DNA of 64,000 bases from Mycobacterium paraseoulense (lineage in GTDB: Bacteria; Actinomycetota; Actinomycetes; Mycobacteriales; Mycobacteriaceae), in the NCBI RefSeq assembly GCF_010731655.1, contig NZ_AP022619.1, forward strand, positions 4,712,001 to 4,776,000, given 5' to 3'. How positions within the stretch are numbered: the first letter of the stretch is position 1; each line of letters opens with the position of its first letter. Made by a program: the position numbers and the translations under genes. This document shows, one piece after another, positions 19,324 to 29,138 of this stretch. The notes beneath the pieces were generated by a model. It saw nothing but the letters and a program-made list of their open reading frames with translations, had not been told where the DNA came from and did not search any database.

Positions 19324-20735
19324 GGTTGCTTCACCAGATAAGGGGACACCGTGCTGCGGTGCTCGTCCAGGTCCAGTGCGCGCCCCAAGGCCGGGAACGC
19401 CCGCTGCGGGCAGTTGTCGCGTTCGCAGACCCGGCAGCCCGCGCCGATCGGTGTGGCGATATCACCCGACAAGTCGAGTCCTTCCGAGTAGACGAGCCGG
19501 TGCGCGTGGCGAAGCTCGCAGCCCAGCCCGATCGCGAAGGTCTTACCCGGCTGACCATACCGGGCGGCGCGGCGCTCGACGGTCCGGGCCACCCACATGT
19601 AGTTGCGGCCGTCGGGCATCTGGGCGATCTGGACCAGGATCTTGCCCGGGTTGGCGAACGTCTCGTACACGTTCCACAGCGGGCAGGTGCCGCCGCTGGA
19701 GGAGAAGTGAAAACCTGTGGCGGACTGGCGTTTTGACATGTTTCCCGCCCGGTCGACCCGGACGAACGAGAACGGCACGCCGCGCATCGACGGCCGTTGC
19801 AGCGTCGAAAGCCGGTGCGCGATGGTCTCATAGCTGACCGAGTAGAACGAGGACAACCGCTCCACGTCGTAGCGGAAGTTCTCGGCGACGTCGTGGAATT
19901 GGCGGTAGGGCAGGACCGCCGCGGCGGCGAAGTAGTTGGCCAGCCCGAGGCGGGCCAGCGTGTGCGACTCTTCGCTGGTGAACTTTCCCTCCTCCACCAG
20001 GTGATCGATCAGGTCGCCGTACTCGAGGTAGGCCAGCTCGGCGGCCATCTTGAAGACCTGTTGACCCAGCGACAGGTGGTTGCTGATCTCCAGCGTCTTG
20101 GTTCCGGGGTCGAACCGGTGCAGCACCGTGTCGCCGAGATCGATGCGCCTGTTGATGTGCACCCCGTGCACCTCGGTCAGCCGGCGATTCAGCTCGCGGG
20201 CCAGGTCTCCGTGGTGCAGCCGCATCTGGATCGTCAGGTCTTCGGCGGCGGTGTCCAGCTCGTGCAGGTAGTTCTGGCGTTGGTAGAAGTAGTCGCGCAC
20301 CTCCTCGTGCGGCATGGTGATCGAGCCGGTGCCGCTGCCGTCCGTGTACCGCTCCTCGGTGGCGGCGGCCAGCTGCGCGGTGGTGATCCGATAGCGCCGG
20401 TGCAGGTTGACCACCGCGCGGGCCAGGGCGGGGTGGGCGCCGACCATCTCGGCCACCTCGGTCGGGTCGACGTCGATGTCCAGGTCGCGGTCCATGGTCA
20501 CCTCACGCAGCTCGGCGACCAGCCGCGTGTCGTCCTGGGGGGCGAAAAAGGTCGCGTCCACGCCGAACACCTCGGTGATCCGCAGCAAGACCGCCACCGT
20601 CAGGGGGCGAACGTCGTGCTCGATCTGGTTGAGGTAACTCGGGGAGATCTCGAGCATCTGGGCCAGGGCGGCCTGGGAGAACCCGCGCTCGTTGCGCAGC
20701 TGGCGGACCCGGGAGCCCACGAAGGTCTTGGACAC
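19320..20735 (-). CDS. ramB: Transcriptional regulator RamB
   Basis: A 471-residue regulator from the GTG at 20735. The N-terminal XRE helix-turn-helix (about 8-62; ERGFSQAALAQMLEISPSYL) is followed by the long ScfR/DUF2083-type domain shared with PrpR. Near the C terminus lies a cysteine set (GLGCELRH and GAGCRVCERDNCPQR) that could bind an iron-sulfur cluster, as reported for PrpR. The M. tuberculosis ortholog Rv0465c controls icl1 and its own gene. Both targets are close here: icl1 is at 21959, and the upstream region carries two copies of a motif that also occurs before icl1. An open frame continues upstream but is antisense to the thioesterase gene. Confidence 0.92.
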   Translation of the reverse strand: MSKTFVGSRVRQLRNERGFSQAALAQMLEISPSYLNQIEHDVRPLTVAVLLRITEVFGVDATFFAPQDDTRLVAELREVTMDRDLDIDVDPTEVAEMVGAHPALARAVVNLHRRYRITTAQLAAATEERYTDGSGTGSITMPHEEVRDYFYQRQNYLHELDTAAEDLTIQMRLHHGDLARELNRRLTEVHGVHINRRIDLGDTVLHRFDPGTKTLEISNHLSLGQQVFKMAAELAYLEYGDLIDHLVEEGKFTSEESHTLARLGLANYFAAAAVLPYRQFHDVAENFRYDVERLSSFYSVSYETIAHRLSTLQRPSMRGVPFSFVRVDRAGNMSKRQSATGFHFSSSGGTCPLWNVYETFANPGKILVQIAQMPDGRNYMWVARTVERRAARYGQPGKTFAIGLGCELRHAHRLVYSEGLDLSGDIATPIGAGCRVCERDNCPQRAFPALGRALDLDEHRSTVSPYLVKQP

Positions 20736-20768
20736 TTCACCCAGGGTACCGGCCCTGCTAAGTGAAAA

Positions 20769-20844
20769 TTGGCAGAGTTCGCAACGGTCGCGGTTCGCGT
20801 CGCGATTGGTTTTTGGCCCAGGTCGTTGGCATGATTCGCAACGG
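20769..20844. promoter_or_regulatory. Two direct-repeat operators between ramB and the thioesterase gene
   Basis: TTGGCA-N3-TTCGCAACGG occurs at 20769-20787 and again at 20826-20844; 16 fixed positions are identical and only the 3-base spacer differs. The copies are 57 bp apart in the divergent promoter region. The icl1 promoter contains the related TTTGCA-N3-TTTGCTAA. RamB is known to bind its own promoter, so these are the best candidate RamB sites. Confidence 0.6.
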
Positions 20845-20897
20845 AGGCCGCAGGGCAAGCCTGGGGTGCCCACGAGGAGGAAACGGGGAGCGCAGCC

Positions 20898-21692
20898 GTG
20901 AGCCTGGACAAAGAACTGATGCCGGTTCCCGACGGCCACCCCGATGTGTTCGATCGCGAATGGCCGCTGCGCGTGGCCGACATCGACCGCACGGGCCGGC
21001 TGCGGCTGGACGCGGCCGCGCGGCACATCCAGGACATCGGCCAGGACCAGCTGCGCGAGATGGGTTTCGAGGAGACGCACCCCCTGTGGATCGTCCGGCG
21101 CACCATGGTCGACCTGATCCGCCCGATCGAATTCCAGGACATGTTGCGGTGCCGGCGCTGGTGTTCGGGCACCTCCAACCGGTGGTGCGAGATGCGGGTC
21201 CGCGTCGACGGTCGCAAGGGCGGGCTGATCGAGTCCGAGGCCTTCTGGATCAACATCAACCGGGACACCCAGATGCCGTCGCGCATCTCCGATGACTTCC
21301 TGGCGGGCCTGCACAAGACGACGTCCGTCGACCGGCTGCGGTGGAAGGCCTACCTGAAGCCGGGCAGCCGCGACGACGCGGTCGAGATCCACGAGTTTCC
21401 CGTCCGCGTCACCGATATCGACTTGTTCGACCACATGAACAACTCGGTGTACTGGAGCGTCATCGAGGATTACCTGGCGTCTCACCTGGCACTGATGGCG
21501 CGGCCGCTGCGCATCACCATCGAGCACGAGGCGCCGGTGGCACTGGGCGACAAGCTGGAGATCATCTCGCACATCCATCCGGCCGGGTCGACCGAACAGT
21601 TCGGTCCCGGGCTCACGGATCGGCCTGTTACAACGCTCACATATGCGGTCGGCGACGAGACCAAAGCGGTCGCCGCCCTGTTCAATCTCTAA
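20898..21692 (+). CDS. Acyl-ACP thioesterase family protein
   Basis: A 264-residue protein with two tandem hot-dog folds, corresponding to Rv0466. It starts at a GTG 13 bases after the AGGAGG of ACGAGGAGGAAACGG. The first half has REWPLRVADIDRTGRLRLDA with the hot-dog helix IQDIGQDQLREMG, and the second repeats the pattern with RVTDIDLFDHMNNSVYWSVI, whose Asp-His-Asn set matches the active site of FatA-type thioesterases. It probably releases fatty acids from acyl carrier protein or acyl-CoA. It is divergent from ramB and 266 bases upstream of icl1. Confidence 0.87.
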   Translation: MSLDKELMPVPDGHPDVFDREWPLRVADIDRTGRLRLDAAARHIQDIGQDQLREMGFEETHPLWIVRRTMVDLIRPIEFQDMLRCRRWCSGTSNRWCEMRVRVDGRKGGLIESEAFWININRDTQMPSRISDDFLAGLHKTTSVDRLRWKAYLKPGSRDDAVEIHEFPVRVTDIDLFDHMNNSVYWSVIEDYLASHLALMARPLRITIEHEAPVALGDKLEIISHIHPAGSTEQFGPGLTDRPVTTLTYAVGDETKAVAALFNL

Positions 21693-21751
21693 CCGGACAA
21701 GCGTCCCATTAATTTGCGGGCTGACCTGCAGATTCCGGTTACCGGCGGGTA

Positions 21752-21830
21752 GTTTCTGAAACGGTTCAGTTCCCGTTCATCTTTGCAAGATTTGCTAATT
21801 CGCGCGGAGTCGTGGCCGAAATTGGCAAAT
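21752..21830 (+). promoter_or_regulatory. icl1 upstream regulatory region with RamB/PrpR-like sites
   Basis: The 266-base gap before icl1 contains the palindrome GTTTC-t-GAAAC (21752-21762), then TTTGCA-AGA-TTTGCTAA (21782-21798) within the self-complementary CTTTGCAAG (21781-21789), and AATTGGCAAAT near 21820-21830. The middle site matches the spacing of the two repeats at the ramB promoter. RamB and its paralog PrpR are both reported to act on icl1 through TTTGCAAA-type sequences. Which protein uses which site is inferred, not shown. Confidence 0.6.
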
Positions 21831-21958
21831 GAAACGTGTGGACCTGCGCCAACGGCTGTGCCATCGTCGAGTTAGCACACCAGCGAAGTTGAGCCTTTAG
21901 CTGCCGCTGGTGAAGCGTTCACCAACTCAGTAGTGAAGATCGTTAAGGAGCATGCGCA

Positions 21959-23245
21959 ATGTCTGCCGTGGGCACCCCCAAGAGCGCCGAAGAGATCCAG
22001 AAGGACTGGGACACCAACCCGCGCTGGAAAGACGTCAGCCGTACCTACACCGCCAAGGACGTCGTCGCCCTGCAGGGCAGCGTCGTCGAGGAGCACACGC
22101 TGGCCCGCCGCGGCGCCGAGGTGCTCTGGGAGCAGCTGCACGACCTGGAATGGATCAACGCGCTCGGCGCGCTGACCGGCAACATGGCCGTCCAGCAGGT
22201 CCGCGCGGGCCTGAAGGCCATCTACCTGTCCGGTTGGCAGGTCGCCGGTGACGCCAACCTGTCCGGCCACACCTACCCCGACCAGAGCCTGTACCCGGCC
22301 AACTCGGTGCCGCAGGTCATCCGTCGCATCAACAACGCGCTGCTGCGCGCCGACGAGATCGCCAAGGTCGAGGGCGACACCTCGGTGGAGAACTGGCTGG
22401 CGCCGATCGTCGCCGACGGCGAGGCCGGCTTCGGTGGCGCTCTCAACGTGTACGAACTGCAGAAGGCGATGATCGCCGCAGGCGTCGCGGGGTCGCACTG
22501 GGAGGACCAGCTGGCTTCGGAAAAGAAGTGCGGCCACCTCGGTGGCAAGGTGCTGATCCCGACTCAGCAGCACATCCGCACCCTGACCTCGGCGCGTCTG
22601 GCCGCCGACGTCGCAGGAGTGCCGACCGTCGTGATCGCCCGCACCGACGCCGAGGCGGCCACCCTGATCACCTCGGACGTCGACGAGCGCGACCAGCCGT
22701 TCATCACCGGTGAGCGGACCAAGGAGGGCTTCTACCGGGTCAAGAACGGCCTCGAGCCCTGCATCGCCCGGGCCAAGGCCTACGCGCCGTACTCCGACCT
22801 GATCTGGATGGAGACCGGCACGCCGGACCTCGAGCTCGCGGCCAAGTTCGCCGAGGGCGTCAAGGCCGAGTTCCCCGACCAGATGCTGGCCTACAACTGC
22901 TCGCCTTCCTTCAACTGGCGCAAGCACCTGGATGACTCCACCATCGCAAAGTTCCAAAAGGAGCTTGCCGCAATGGGATTCAAGTTCCAGTTCATCACGC
23001 TGGCCGGCTTCCACGCGCTGAACTACTCGATGTTCGATCTGGCCTACGGCTACGCCCGCAACCAGATGACCGCGTACGTCGAGCTGCAGGAGCGCGAATT
23101 CGCCGCCGAGGAGCGCGGTTACACCGCGACCAAGCACCAGCGCGAGGTCGGTGCGGGTTACTTCGACCGCATCGCGACCACGGTTGACCCCACCTCGTCG
23201 ACCACCGCGCTGACCGGCTCGACCGAAGAGGGGCAGTTCCACTAG
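21959..23245 (+). CDS. icl1: Isocitrate lyase
   Basis: A 428-residue isocitrate lyase of the short bacterial type. The signature loop KKCGH lies at 189-193 with the catalytic Cys191. Metal and substrate residues appear in [10 protein letters not shown] (151-160), IARTDAEAA and NCSPSFNW. The enzyme cleaves isocitrate to glyoxylate and succinate for growth on fatty acids, and in M. tuberculosis also acts as methylisocitrate lyase. AAGGAG at 21947-21952 is a well-placed ribosome-binding site. The neighbours ramB (regulator) and fadB2 (beta-oxidation) fit growth on lipids. A hairpin terminator lies 80 bases downstream. Confidence 0.97.
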   Translation: MSAVGTPKSAEEIQKDWDTNPRWKDVSRTYTAKDVVALQGSVVEEHTLARRGAEVLWEQLHDLEWINALGALTGNMAVQQVRAGLKAIYLSGWQVAGDANLSGHTYPDQSLYPANSVPQVIRRINNALLRADEIAKVEGDTSVENWLAPIVADGEAGFGGALNVYELQKAMIAAGVAGSHWEDQLASEKKCGHLGGKVLIPTQQHIRTLTSARLAADVAGVPTVVIARTDAEAATLITSDVDERDQPFITGERTKEGFYRVKNGLEPCIARAKAYAPYSDLIWMETGTPDLELAAKFAEGVKAEFPDQMLAYNCSPSFNWRKHLDDSTIAKFQKELAAMGFKFQFITLAGFHALNYSMFDLAYGYARNQMTAYVELQEREFAAEERGYTATKHQREVGAGYFDRIATTVDPTSSTTALTGSTEEGQFH

Positions 23246-23325
23246 GACGAGCTGAGCAGACGCGAGATCGCGCGGCTGCGATCCAGATCGTGCGAGTCTG
23301 CGTCTACTCCCCGTGAAGTAGCATT

Positions 23326-23354
23326 GGCCCCGCCCAGCGAACCTGGGCGGGGCC
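23326..23354 (+). terminator. Terminator hairpin between icl1 and fadB2
   Basis: A perfect 12-bp inverted repeat, GGCCCCGCCCAG (23326-23337) with its complement (23343-23354), encloses a 5-base CGAAC loop. The following TATTGC is only weakly U-rich, which is common for mycobacterial terminators. It separates icl1 from fadB2, which therefore probably has its own promoter or receives read-through. Confidence 0.75.
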
Positions 23355-23394
23355 TATTGCGGTGCAAGACGATACGACACCGAAAGAGATGACA

Positions 23395-24258
23395 GTGAGT
23401 GACGCAGCGATTCAGCGGGTAGGGGTTGTCGGGGCCGGCCAGATGGGATCCGGCATCGCCGAAGTCTCGGTGCGCGCCGGTGTCGACGTGACGGTGTTCG
23501 AAACCACCGAGGCGTTGATCACGGCCGGACGTAACCGCATCGTCAAGTCGCTGGAGCGCGGCGTCAGCGCAGGCAAGGTCACCGAGCGGGAGCGCGACCG
23601 CGCGCTGAGCAAGCTCACCTTCACCACCGACCTGAAGGACCTCGCCGACCGCCAACTGGTCATCGAGGCGATCGTCGAGGACGAGGCCGTCAAGGCGGAG
23701 ATCTTCGCCGAACTCGACCGCGCCATCGGCGATCCGGACGCGGTCCTGGCGTCCAACACTTCCAGCATTCCGATCATGAAGATCGCTGCGGCAACCAAGA
23801 ATCCGCAGCGGGTGCTGGGCCTGCACTTCTTCAACCCCGTGCCGGTGCTCCCGCTGGTCGAGCTGGTCAGCACGCTGGTCACCGACGAGGCCGCCGCAGC
23901 GCGCACCGAGGAATTCGCGAGCGCGGTCCTCGGCAAGCAGGTGGTGCGCTGTTCGGACCGGTCCGGCTTTGTCGTGAACGCGCTGCTGGTTCCTTACCTG
24001 CTGTCCGCAATTCGTATGGTGGAGGCCGGTTTTGCCACCATCGAAGATGTCGACAAGGCCGTTGTCGCCGGGCTCTCACACCCGATGGGGCCGCTGCGGC
24101 TGTCCGATCTCGTCGGCCTGGACACCCTGAAGCTGATCGCGGACAAGATGTTCGAGGAATTCAAGGAACCGCAGTACGGCCCGCCGCCGCTGCTGTTGCG
24201 CATGGTGGAGGCGGGCCGGCTCGGTAAGAAAACCGGTCAGGGCTTTTACACGTACTGA
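23395..24258 (+). CDS. fadB2: 3-hydroxybutyryl-CoA dehydrogenase FadB2
   Basis: From the GTG at 23395 (AAGAG 5-6 bases before it) the protein has 287 residues, close to the usual 286; the ATG at 23389 adds only two residues. VGVVGAGQMGSGIAEV is the NAD-binding glycine loop, and the catalytic histidine lies in LGLHFFNPVPVLPLVELV, preceded by ASNTSSIPI. The C-terminal domain has SGFVVNALLVPYLLSAIRMVE. It interconverts acetoacetyl-CoA and 3-hydroxybutyryl-CoA. The position after icl1 suits fatty-acid use. Confidence 0.93.
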   Translation: MSDAAIQRVGVVGAGQMGSGIAEVSVRAGVDVTVFETTEALITAGRNRIVKSLERGVSAGKVTERERDRALSKLTFTTDLKDLADRQLVIEAIVEDEAVKAEIFAELDRAIGDPDAVLASNTSSIPIMKIAAATKNPQRVLGLHFFNPVPVLPLVELVSTLVTDEAAAARTEEFASAVLGKQVVRCSDRSGFVVNALLVPYLLSAIRMVEAGFATIEDVDKAVVAGLSHPMGPLRLSDLVGLDTLKLIADKMFEEFKEPQYGPPPLLLRMVEAGRLGKKTGQGFYTY

Positions 24259-24309
24259 CGCCACTTCCGACACGGTCGGTGACTGCATATGACAGCCCCG
24301 CGTGGTTCG

Positions 24310-24333
24310 GTTATTATGCTCGCGATCAATAAC
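24310..24333. promoter_or_regulatory. Inverted repeat and possible -10 box upstream of umaA
   Basis: GTTATT (24310-24315) and AATAAC (24328-24333) form an inverted repeat with a 12-base spacer, and a TATTAT that could serve as a -10 box overlaps the left arm. The ATG of umaA lies 22 bases further on, after a short AT-richer leader (AACGAGAGGATAATCGG). It is a plausible repressor site, but no regulator is identified. Confidence 0.35.
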
Positions 24334-24343
24334 GAGAGGATAA

Positions 24344-25216
<873 letters not shown>

Positions 25217-25224
25217 GCCGCTGA

Positions 25225-26088
25225 CTACTTCTCGAGCGTGAACTGGTCGACGTCGGTGTAACCCTGGCGGAACAGCTTTGCGCAACCGGTGAGGTACTTC
25301 ATGTATCGGTCGTAGACCTCTTGTGACTGGATGGCGATGGCCTCTTCGCGATTGGCCTGGAGGGCGGTCGCCCACATCTCCAGGGTCCGCGCGTAGTGCA
25401 GCTGCAGCGAGTGGACCCGAGTCAGTTCGAAGCCGGCCGTGACCGCGTACTCTCCGACGGTCTGAGGCGTCGGCAGCCAGCCGCCCGGGAAGATCTCGGT
25501 CAAGATGAATTGCGAGAAGTGCACGATCTCGTGGGTCAGCGTCATGCCACGCGCCCGGGCGTCTTTGAAGGACGGGCGAACGATGGTGTGCAGCAACATC
25601 ACTCCGCCGGACGGCAGCGCCTGGTAGGCCATCTTGAAAAAGCGGCCGTAGCGCTGACGGCCGAAGTGCTCGAAGGCGCCGATGGAGACGATGCGGTCGA
25701 CGGGCTCGTGGAACTTCTCCCAACCCTCCAACAGCACCCGCCGGGTGCGGGGGGTGTCCATCTCGTCGAACGTCCTCTGCACATGCTCGGCCTGGTTCTC
25801 CGACAACGTCAGGCCCACCACGTTCACGTCGTACTTCTCGATGGCCCGTCGCATGGTCGCACCCCAGCCGCAGCCGATGTCGAGCAGCGTCATCCCCGGC
25901 TCGAGCTTCAGCTTGCCCAGCGCCAGGTCGATCTTGGCGAGCTGCGCCTCCTCCAGGGTCATGTCGTCACGTTCGAAGTAGGCACAGCTGTACGTCTGGG
26001 TGGGGTCCAGGAACAACCGGAAGAAATCGTCGGACAAGTCGTAGTGGGCTTGCACGTTTCCAAAATGCGGTGTGAGCTGCACGGACAT
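25225..26088 (-). CDS. pcaA: Cyclopropane mycolic acid synthase PcaA
   Basis: A 287-residue paralog of umaA. The opening MSVQLTPHFGNVQAHYD, Cys35 ([18 protein letters not shown]), the SAM loop IGCGWGA at 71-77 and GAFEHFGRQRYGRFF are those of PcaA (Rv0470c), which makes the proximal cis-cyclopropane of alpha-mycolates and is needed for cording in M. tuberculosis. About 195 bases without a gene separate its start from the TetR gene upstream. In M. tuberculosis the small genes Rv0470A and Rv0471c lie near here; I do not see them. Confidence 0.95.
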   Translation of the reverse strand: MSVQLTPHFGNVQAHYDLSDDFFRLFLDPTQTYSCAYFERDDMTLEEAQLAKIDLALGKLKLEPGMTLLDIGCGWGATMRRAIEKYDVNVVGLTLSENQAEHVQRTFDEMDTPRTRRVLLEGWEKFHEPVDRIVSIGAFEHFGRQRYGRFFKMAYQALPSGGVMLLHTIVRPSFKDARARGMTLTHEIVHFSQFILTEIFPGGWLPTPQTVGEYAVTAGFELTRVHSLQLHYARTLEMWATALQANREEAIAIQSQEVYDRYMKYLTGCAKLFRQGYTDVDQFTLEK

Positions 26089-26282
26089 GTCGAGAAAGAG
26101 CCTTTCGTTATGCGGAGGCAGGGTAGCCGGCCAGCACGACGCAACCCTGCGTCACCCCCGATGCATCCCCTGCATGCTAGTCGCTGCGGCTCTGCACGTC
26201 GTTCTGCCTAGCGCGTCATAAGCGTCACACGAGACGAGCCGAATCGACAAAAAAGGCCAGCTGCGCCGCGTCGGGAGCCGAT

Positions 26283-27002
26283 CTAGAGCACGGACTGATC
26301 CGCATCATCCCGGGGCGGGACGATCGGCGACGGATGGGGCTCTTCGCGGAACTTCTCCAGCGATCCGCCGACCTCGACGATGCCCTTGAGTGCGTTCCAG
26401 CTCAGCATCGTCAGGTAGTCGATCAACTCGTCGCGGCTCATGCGCGGGGATGACATCCACGAGTGCGTCGCCAGCTGGACGCCGCCGACGATCAAGTAGG
26501 CCCACGGCTCCGCGCCGCCGGTGTCCATGCCGGCCTGCTGCATGCGGCGCCGCATCATCACCGCGAGCATGCGGGCGATGATCCGCTCGGAGTCGGCGAT
26601 CACCTTGCTCTTGCTGGCCGAACTGTTGGACATCACAAAGCGATACGGTTCGGGCTCGGACGCGACGGTATCGACGTAGACCCGGATAACCTCGCGGGCC
26701 AGGTCGAAGCCGTCCAGGTTGGACGTCAGCGCCGCGGCCATGTTGGGAATCAGGGTCGTCTGGGTGAACCGCATCATCACTGCGGTGGTCAGGTCGTTCT
26801 TGTCGACGAAATAGCGATAGAGCACCGTCTTGGAAACCCCGATCTCCGCGGCGATGTCGTCCATGCTCAGGGTGCCGCCGCGCCGCCGAATCGCGTCGAT
26901 CGTGCCGTCTACCAATTCGTTACGGCGCTCCACCTTGTGTTGGTGCCAGCGCCGCTTGCGACCATCCGTCTTGGCCGCCGCAGCCAATGTTCGCTCTGCC
27001 AC
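26283..27002 (-). CDS. TetR family transcriptional regulator (Rv0472c-like)
   Basis: A 239-residue regulator. A basic N-terminal arm (TDGRKRRWHQHKVERR) precedes the helix-turn-helix GGTLSMDDIAAEIGVSKTVLYRYFVDKNDL (about 42-71), then a helical ligand domain, and a C-terminal tail rich in Pro/Asp. The long arm and the SKTVLYRYF recognition helix match Rv0472c-type regulators. It is divergent from the DUF445 gene; a GGTGT-cgtc-ACACC dyad (27096-27109) in the shared upstream region could be its operator. The effector and regulon are not evident. Confidence 0.87.
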   Translation of the reverse strand: MAERTLAAAAKTDGRKRRWHQHKVERRNELVDGTIDAIRRRGGTLSMDDIAAEIGVSKTVLYRYFVDKNDLTTAVMMRFTQTTLIPNMAAALTSNLDGFDLAREVIRVYVDTVASEPEPYRFVMSNSSASKSKVIADSERIIARMLAVMMRRRMQQAGMDTGGAEPWAYLIVGGVQLATHSWMSSPRMSRDELIDYLTMLSWNALKGIVEVGGSLEKFREEPHPSPIVPPRDDADQSVL

Positions 27003-27123
27003 TGTCGCCGAATCCCATTCACTAGACGCCCTCGATACTACGGCGTGCGGGCCTGATTGGGGCTTCGACCGCGCGGCCGGGGAGGCCCGCCGAACGGTGT
27101 CGTCACACCAATCGGCCGGGACG

Positions 27124-28518
27124 ATGAATGATGGAGAGGTGGTACACAGAGCCTCGCCCCGAGGCGAAGCGTCGGGCCCGCGAGCGGCCGGGCCGAAGTC
27201 GGTGACGCCGTCGAGCGAAACCGCGCGCTCACACCCGTCGTTGGCCGAATCCTTCGCCGGCGCCGATCCGCAGGCCGACGCGGAGCGCCGGGTGGCGCTG
27301 CGCCGGATGAAGGCGGTGGCGCTGGGTTTCCTGGTCGGGGCGACCGTCCTGTTCCTCGCCTGCCGGTGGGCGCAGGCCCACGCCCACCTGGGCGCCTGGG
27401 TCGGCTACGTCGGCGCCGCCGCGGAGGCCGGCATGGTGGGCGCGCTGGCCGACTGGTTCGCGGTGACGGCGCTGTTCAGGCACCCACTGGGCATCCCGAT
27501 CCCGCACACCGCGATCATCAAGCGCAAGAAGGATCAGCTCGGCGAGGGCCTGGGCACCTTCGTGCGGGAGAACTTCCTGTCGCCGCCGGTGGTGGAGACC
27601 AAGCTGCGCGACGCCCAGGTGTCCGGCCGGCTCGGCAAGTGGCTGTCGGAGTCGGCGCACGCCGAGCGGGTGGCCGGCGAGACGGCCACGGTGCTGCGGG
27701 TCCTGGTGGAGCTGCTGCGCGACGACGACGTCCAGCAGGTGATCGACCGGATGATCGTGCGCCGCATCGCCGAGCCGCAGTGGGGACCGCCGGTCGGACG
27801 GGTATTGGCGACCCTGCTGGCCGAGAACCGGCAGGAGGCGCTGATCCAGTTGCTCGCCGACCGGGCCTTCCAGTGGTCGCTGAACGCGGGGGAGGTCATC
27901 CAGCGGGTGGTCGAGCGGGACTCGCCGACCTGGTCGCCGCGCTTCATCGACCACCTGGTCGGCGACCGCATCCACCGCGAGCTGATGGACTTCACCGACA
28001 AGGTGCGCCGCAATCCCGATCACGAGCTGCGCCGGTCGGCCACCCGTTTCCTGTTCGAATTCGCCGACGACCTGCAAAACGACGCCGACACCATCGCGCG
28101 CGCCGACGCCATCAAAGAGCAGCTGATGGCGCGCGACGAGATCGCCAACGCCGCGGCGACGGCCTGGAAGACGCTGAAGCGGCTGGTGCTCGAGGGCGTG
28201 GACGACCCCTCCAGCACGCTGCGCACCCGCATCGCCGACACGGTGGTCCGCATCGGGGAGTCGCTGCGCGACGACGCCGAGCTGCGCGACAAGGTGGACA
28301 ACTGGATGGTGCGGGCGGCCCAGCACCTGGTTTCGCAGTACGGGGTGGAGATCACAGCGATCATCACCGACACCATCGAGCGCTGGGACGCCGAGGAGGC
28401 CAGCCGGCGCATCGAGCTACACGTGGGCCGTGACCTGCAGTTCATCCGGATCAACGGCACGGTCGTGGGCTCGCTGGCGGGCCTGGTCATCTACGCCGTC
28501 GCGCAGGTGCTTTTCTAG
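27124..28518 (+). CDS. DUF445 family membrane protein (Rv0473-like)
   Basis: From the ATG at 27124 the product has 464 residues. After a polar N terminus there is a membrane segment (AVALGFLVGATVLFLACRW), a second (VGYVGAAAEAGMVGALADWFAVTALF), then the DUF445 signature RHPLGIPIPHTAIIKRKKDQLGEGLG. A long helical cytosolic domain follows, and a C-terminal membrane segment (GSLAGLVIYAVAQVLF). DUF445 proteins are widespread and of unclear function. An upstream extension of the frame is antisense to the TetR gene and was rejected. The stop is 8 bases from the palindrome that precedes the XRE gene. Confidence 0.82.
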   Translation: MNDGEVVHRASPRGEASGPRAAGPKSVTPSSETARSHPSLAESFAGADPQADAERRVALRRMKAVALGFLVGATVLFLACRWAQAHAHLGAWVGYVGAAAEAGMVGALADWFAVTALFRHPLGIPIPHTAIIKRKKDQLGEGLGTFVRENFLSPPVVETKLRDAQVSGRLGKWLSESAHAERVAGETATVLRVLVELLRDDDVQQVIDRMIVRRIAEPQWGPPVGRVLATLLAENRQEALIQLLADRAFQWSLNAGEVIQRVVERDSPTWSPRFIDHLVGDRIHRELMDFTDKVRRNPDHELRRSATRFLFEFADDLQNDADTIARADAIKEQLMARDEIANAAATAWKTLKRLVLEGVDDPSSTLRTRIADTVVRIGESLRDDAELRDKVDNWMVRAAQHLVSQYGVEITAIITDTIERWDAEEASRRIELHVGRDLQFIRINGTVVGSLAGLVIYAVAQVLF

Positions 28519-28526
28519 CAGTGCTA

Positions 28527-28562
28527 ACAAGTGCTTGCAAAAGCAAGCACTTGTAGTAGTCT
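28527..28562 (+). promoter_or_regulatory. Perfect palindromic operator and -10 box of the XRE regulator gene
   Basis: ACAAGTGCTTGC (28527-28538) and its exact complement (28543-28554) are separated by AAAA. A TANNNT box, TAGTCT (28557-28562), follows at once, so the palindrome covers the -35 region. The gene downstream encodes a helix-turn-helix protein, so autorepression is the simplest reading. The arms with the 4-base loop could also form an RNA hairpin, but no U-run follows it. Confidence 0.72.
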
Positions 28563-28602
28563 GAGGGCCGTCACAATCGACCGTCCGACCCAGGAGCACG
28601 TC

Positions 28603-29025
28603 ATGGCACCCGAGGAGAAGCTCTCCGCCAAGGTGTCCAACGCCGCCTCCGACATGGCCTCCGACATCGGCAGCTTCATCCGGAGCCAGCGCGAACTCGC
28701 GCAGGTCTCGGTGCGCCAACTCGCCGAGAAGTCCGGGGTCAGCAATCCGTATCTGAGCCAGGTGGAGCGGGGACTGCGTAAGCCCTCCGCCGACGTGCTC
28801 AGTCAGATCGCCAAGGCGCTGCGGGTTTCCGCCGAGGTGCTCTACGTGCGGGCCGGGATCCTCGAGCCCAGCGACAAGAGCCAGGTGCGCGACGCGATCA
28901 TCACCGACACCGCGATCACCGAGCGCCAAAAGCAGGTGCTGCTCGAGATCTACACCTCCTTCACCCAACAAAACGATTCCAGCGAGCCAAGCGACGAGGA
29001 GTGTTCAACCGAACTCAACGGCTAG
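28603..29025 (+). CDS. XRE family transcriptional regulator (Rv0474-like)
   Basis: A 140-residue protein from the ATG at 28603, preceded by AGGAG at 28592-28596. The helix-turn-helix is IRSQRELAQVSVRQLAEKSG followed by VSNPYLSQVERG (about 24-55). The C-terminal tail is polar and acidic. It corresponds to Rv0474, described (from memory) as a copper-responsive repressor that also touches rpoB expression. A perfect dyad lies directly upstream, and hbhA begins 113 bases downstream, so it may control hbhA as well. Confidence 0.88.
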   Translation: MAPEEKLSAKVSNAASDMASDIGSFIRSQRELAQVSVRQLAEKSGVSNPYLSQVERGLRKPSADVLSQIAKALRVSAEVLYVRAGILEPSDKSQVRDAIITDTAITERQKQVLLEIYTSFTQQNDSSEPSDEECSTELNG

Positions 29026-29138
29026 TCGTACCCAGGGGCGAGAATCCGCCGGTCGCCGGCCACAGGAAAGGGTTCTGCCTCAGTTTCCACCACAACACCC
29101 AAGAACGCCGATAACGGAAAACCATGAAAGGAAAAACC

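Noticed and set aside
21836..21892. 18-codon GTG ORF with two Cys codons upstream of icl1
   Set aside because: No TANNNT box at leaderless spacing and only two cysteines; unlike the polycysteine ORF at 36911 it has no supporting signal.
26240..26282. A-run (26249-26254) downstream of the minus-strand TetR gene as a possible terminator
   Set aside because: The adjoining sequence forms only about 3 bp of stem, too weak to call a terminator.
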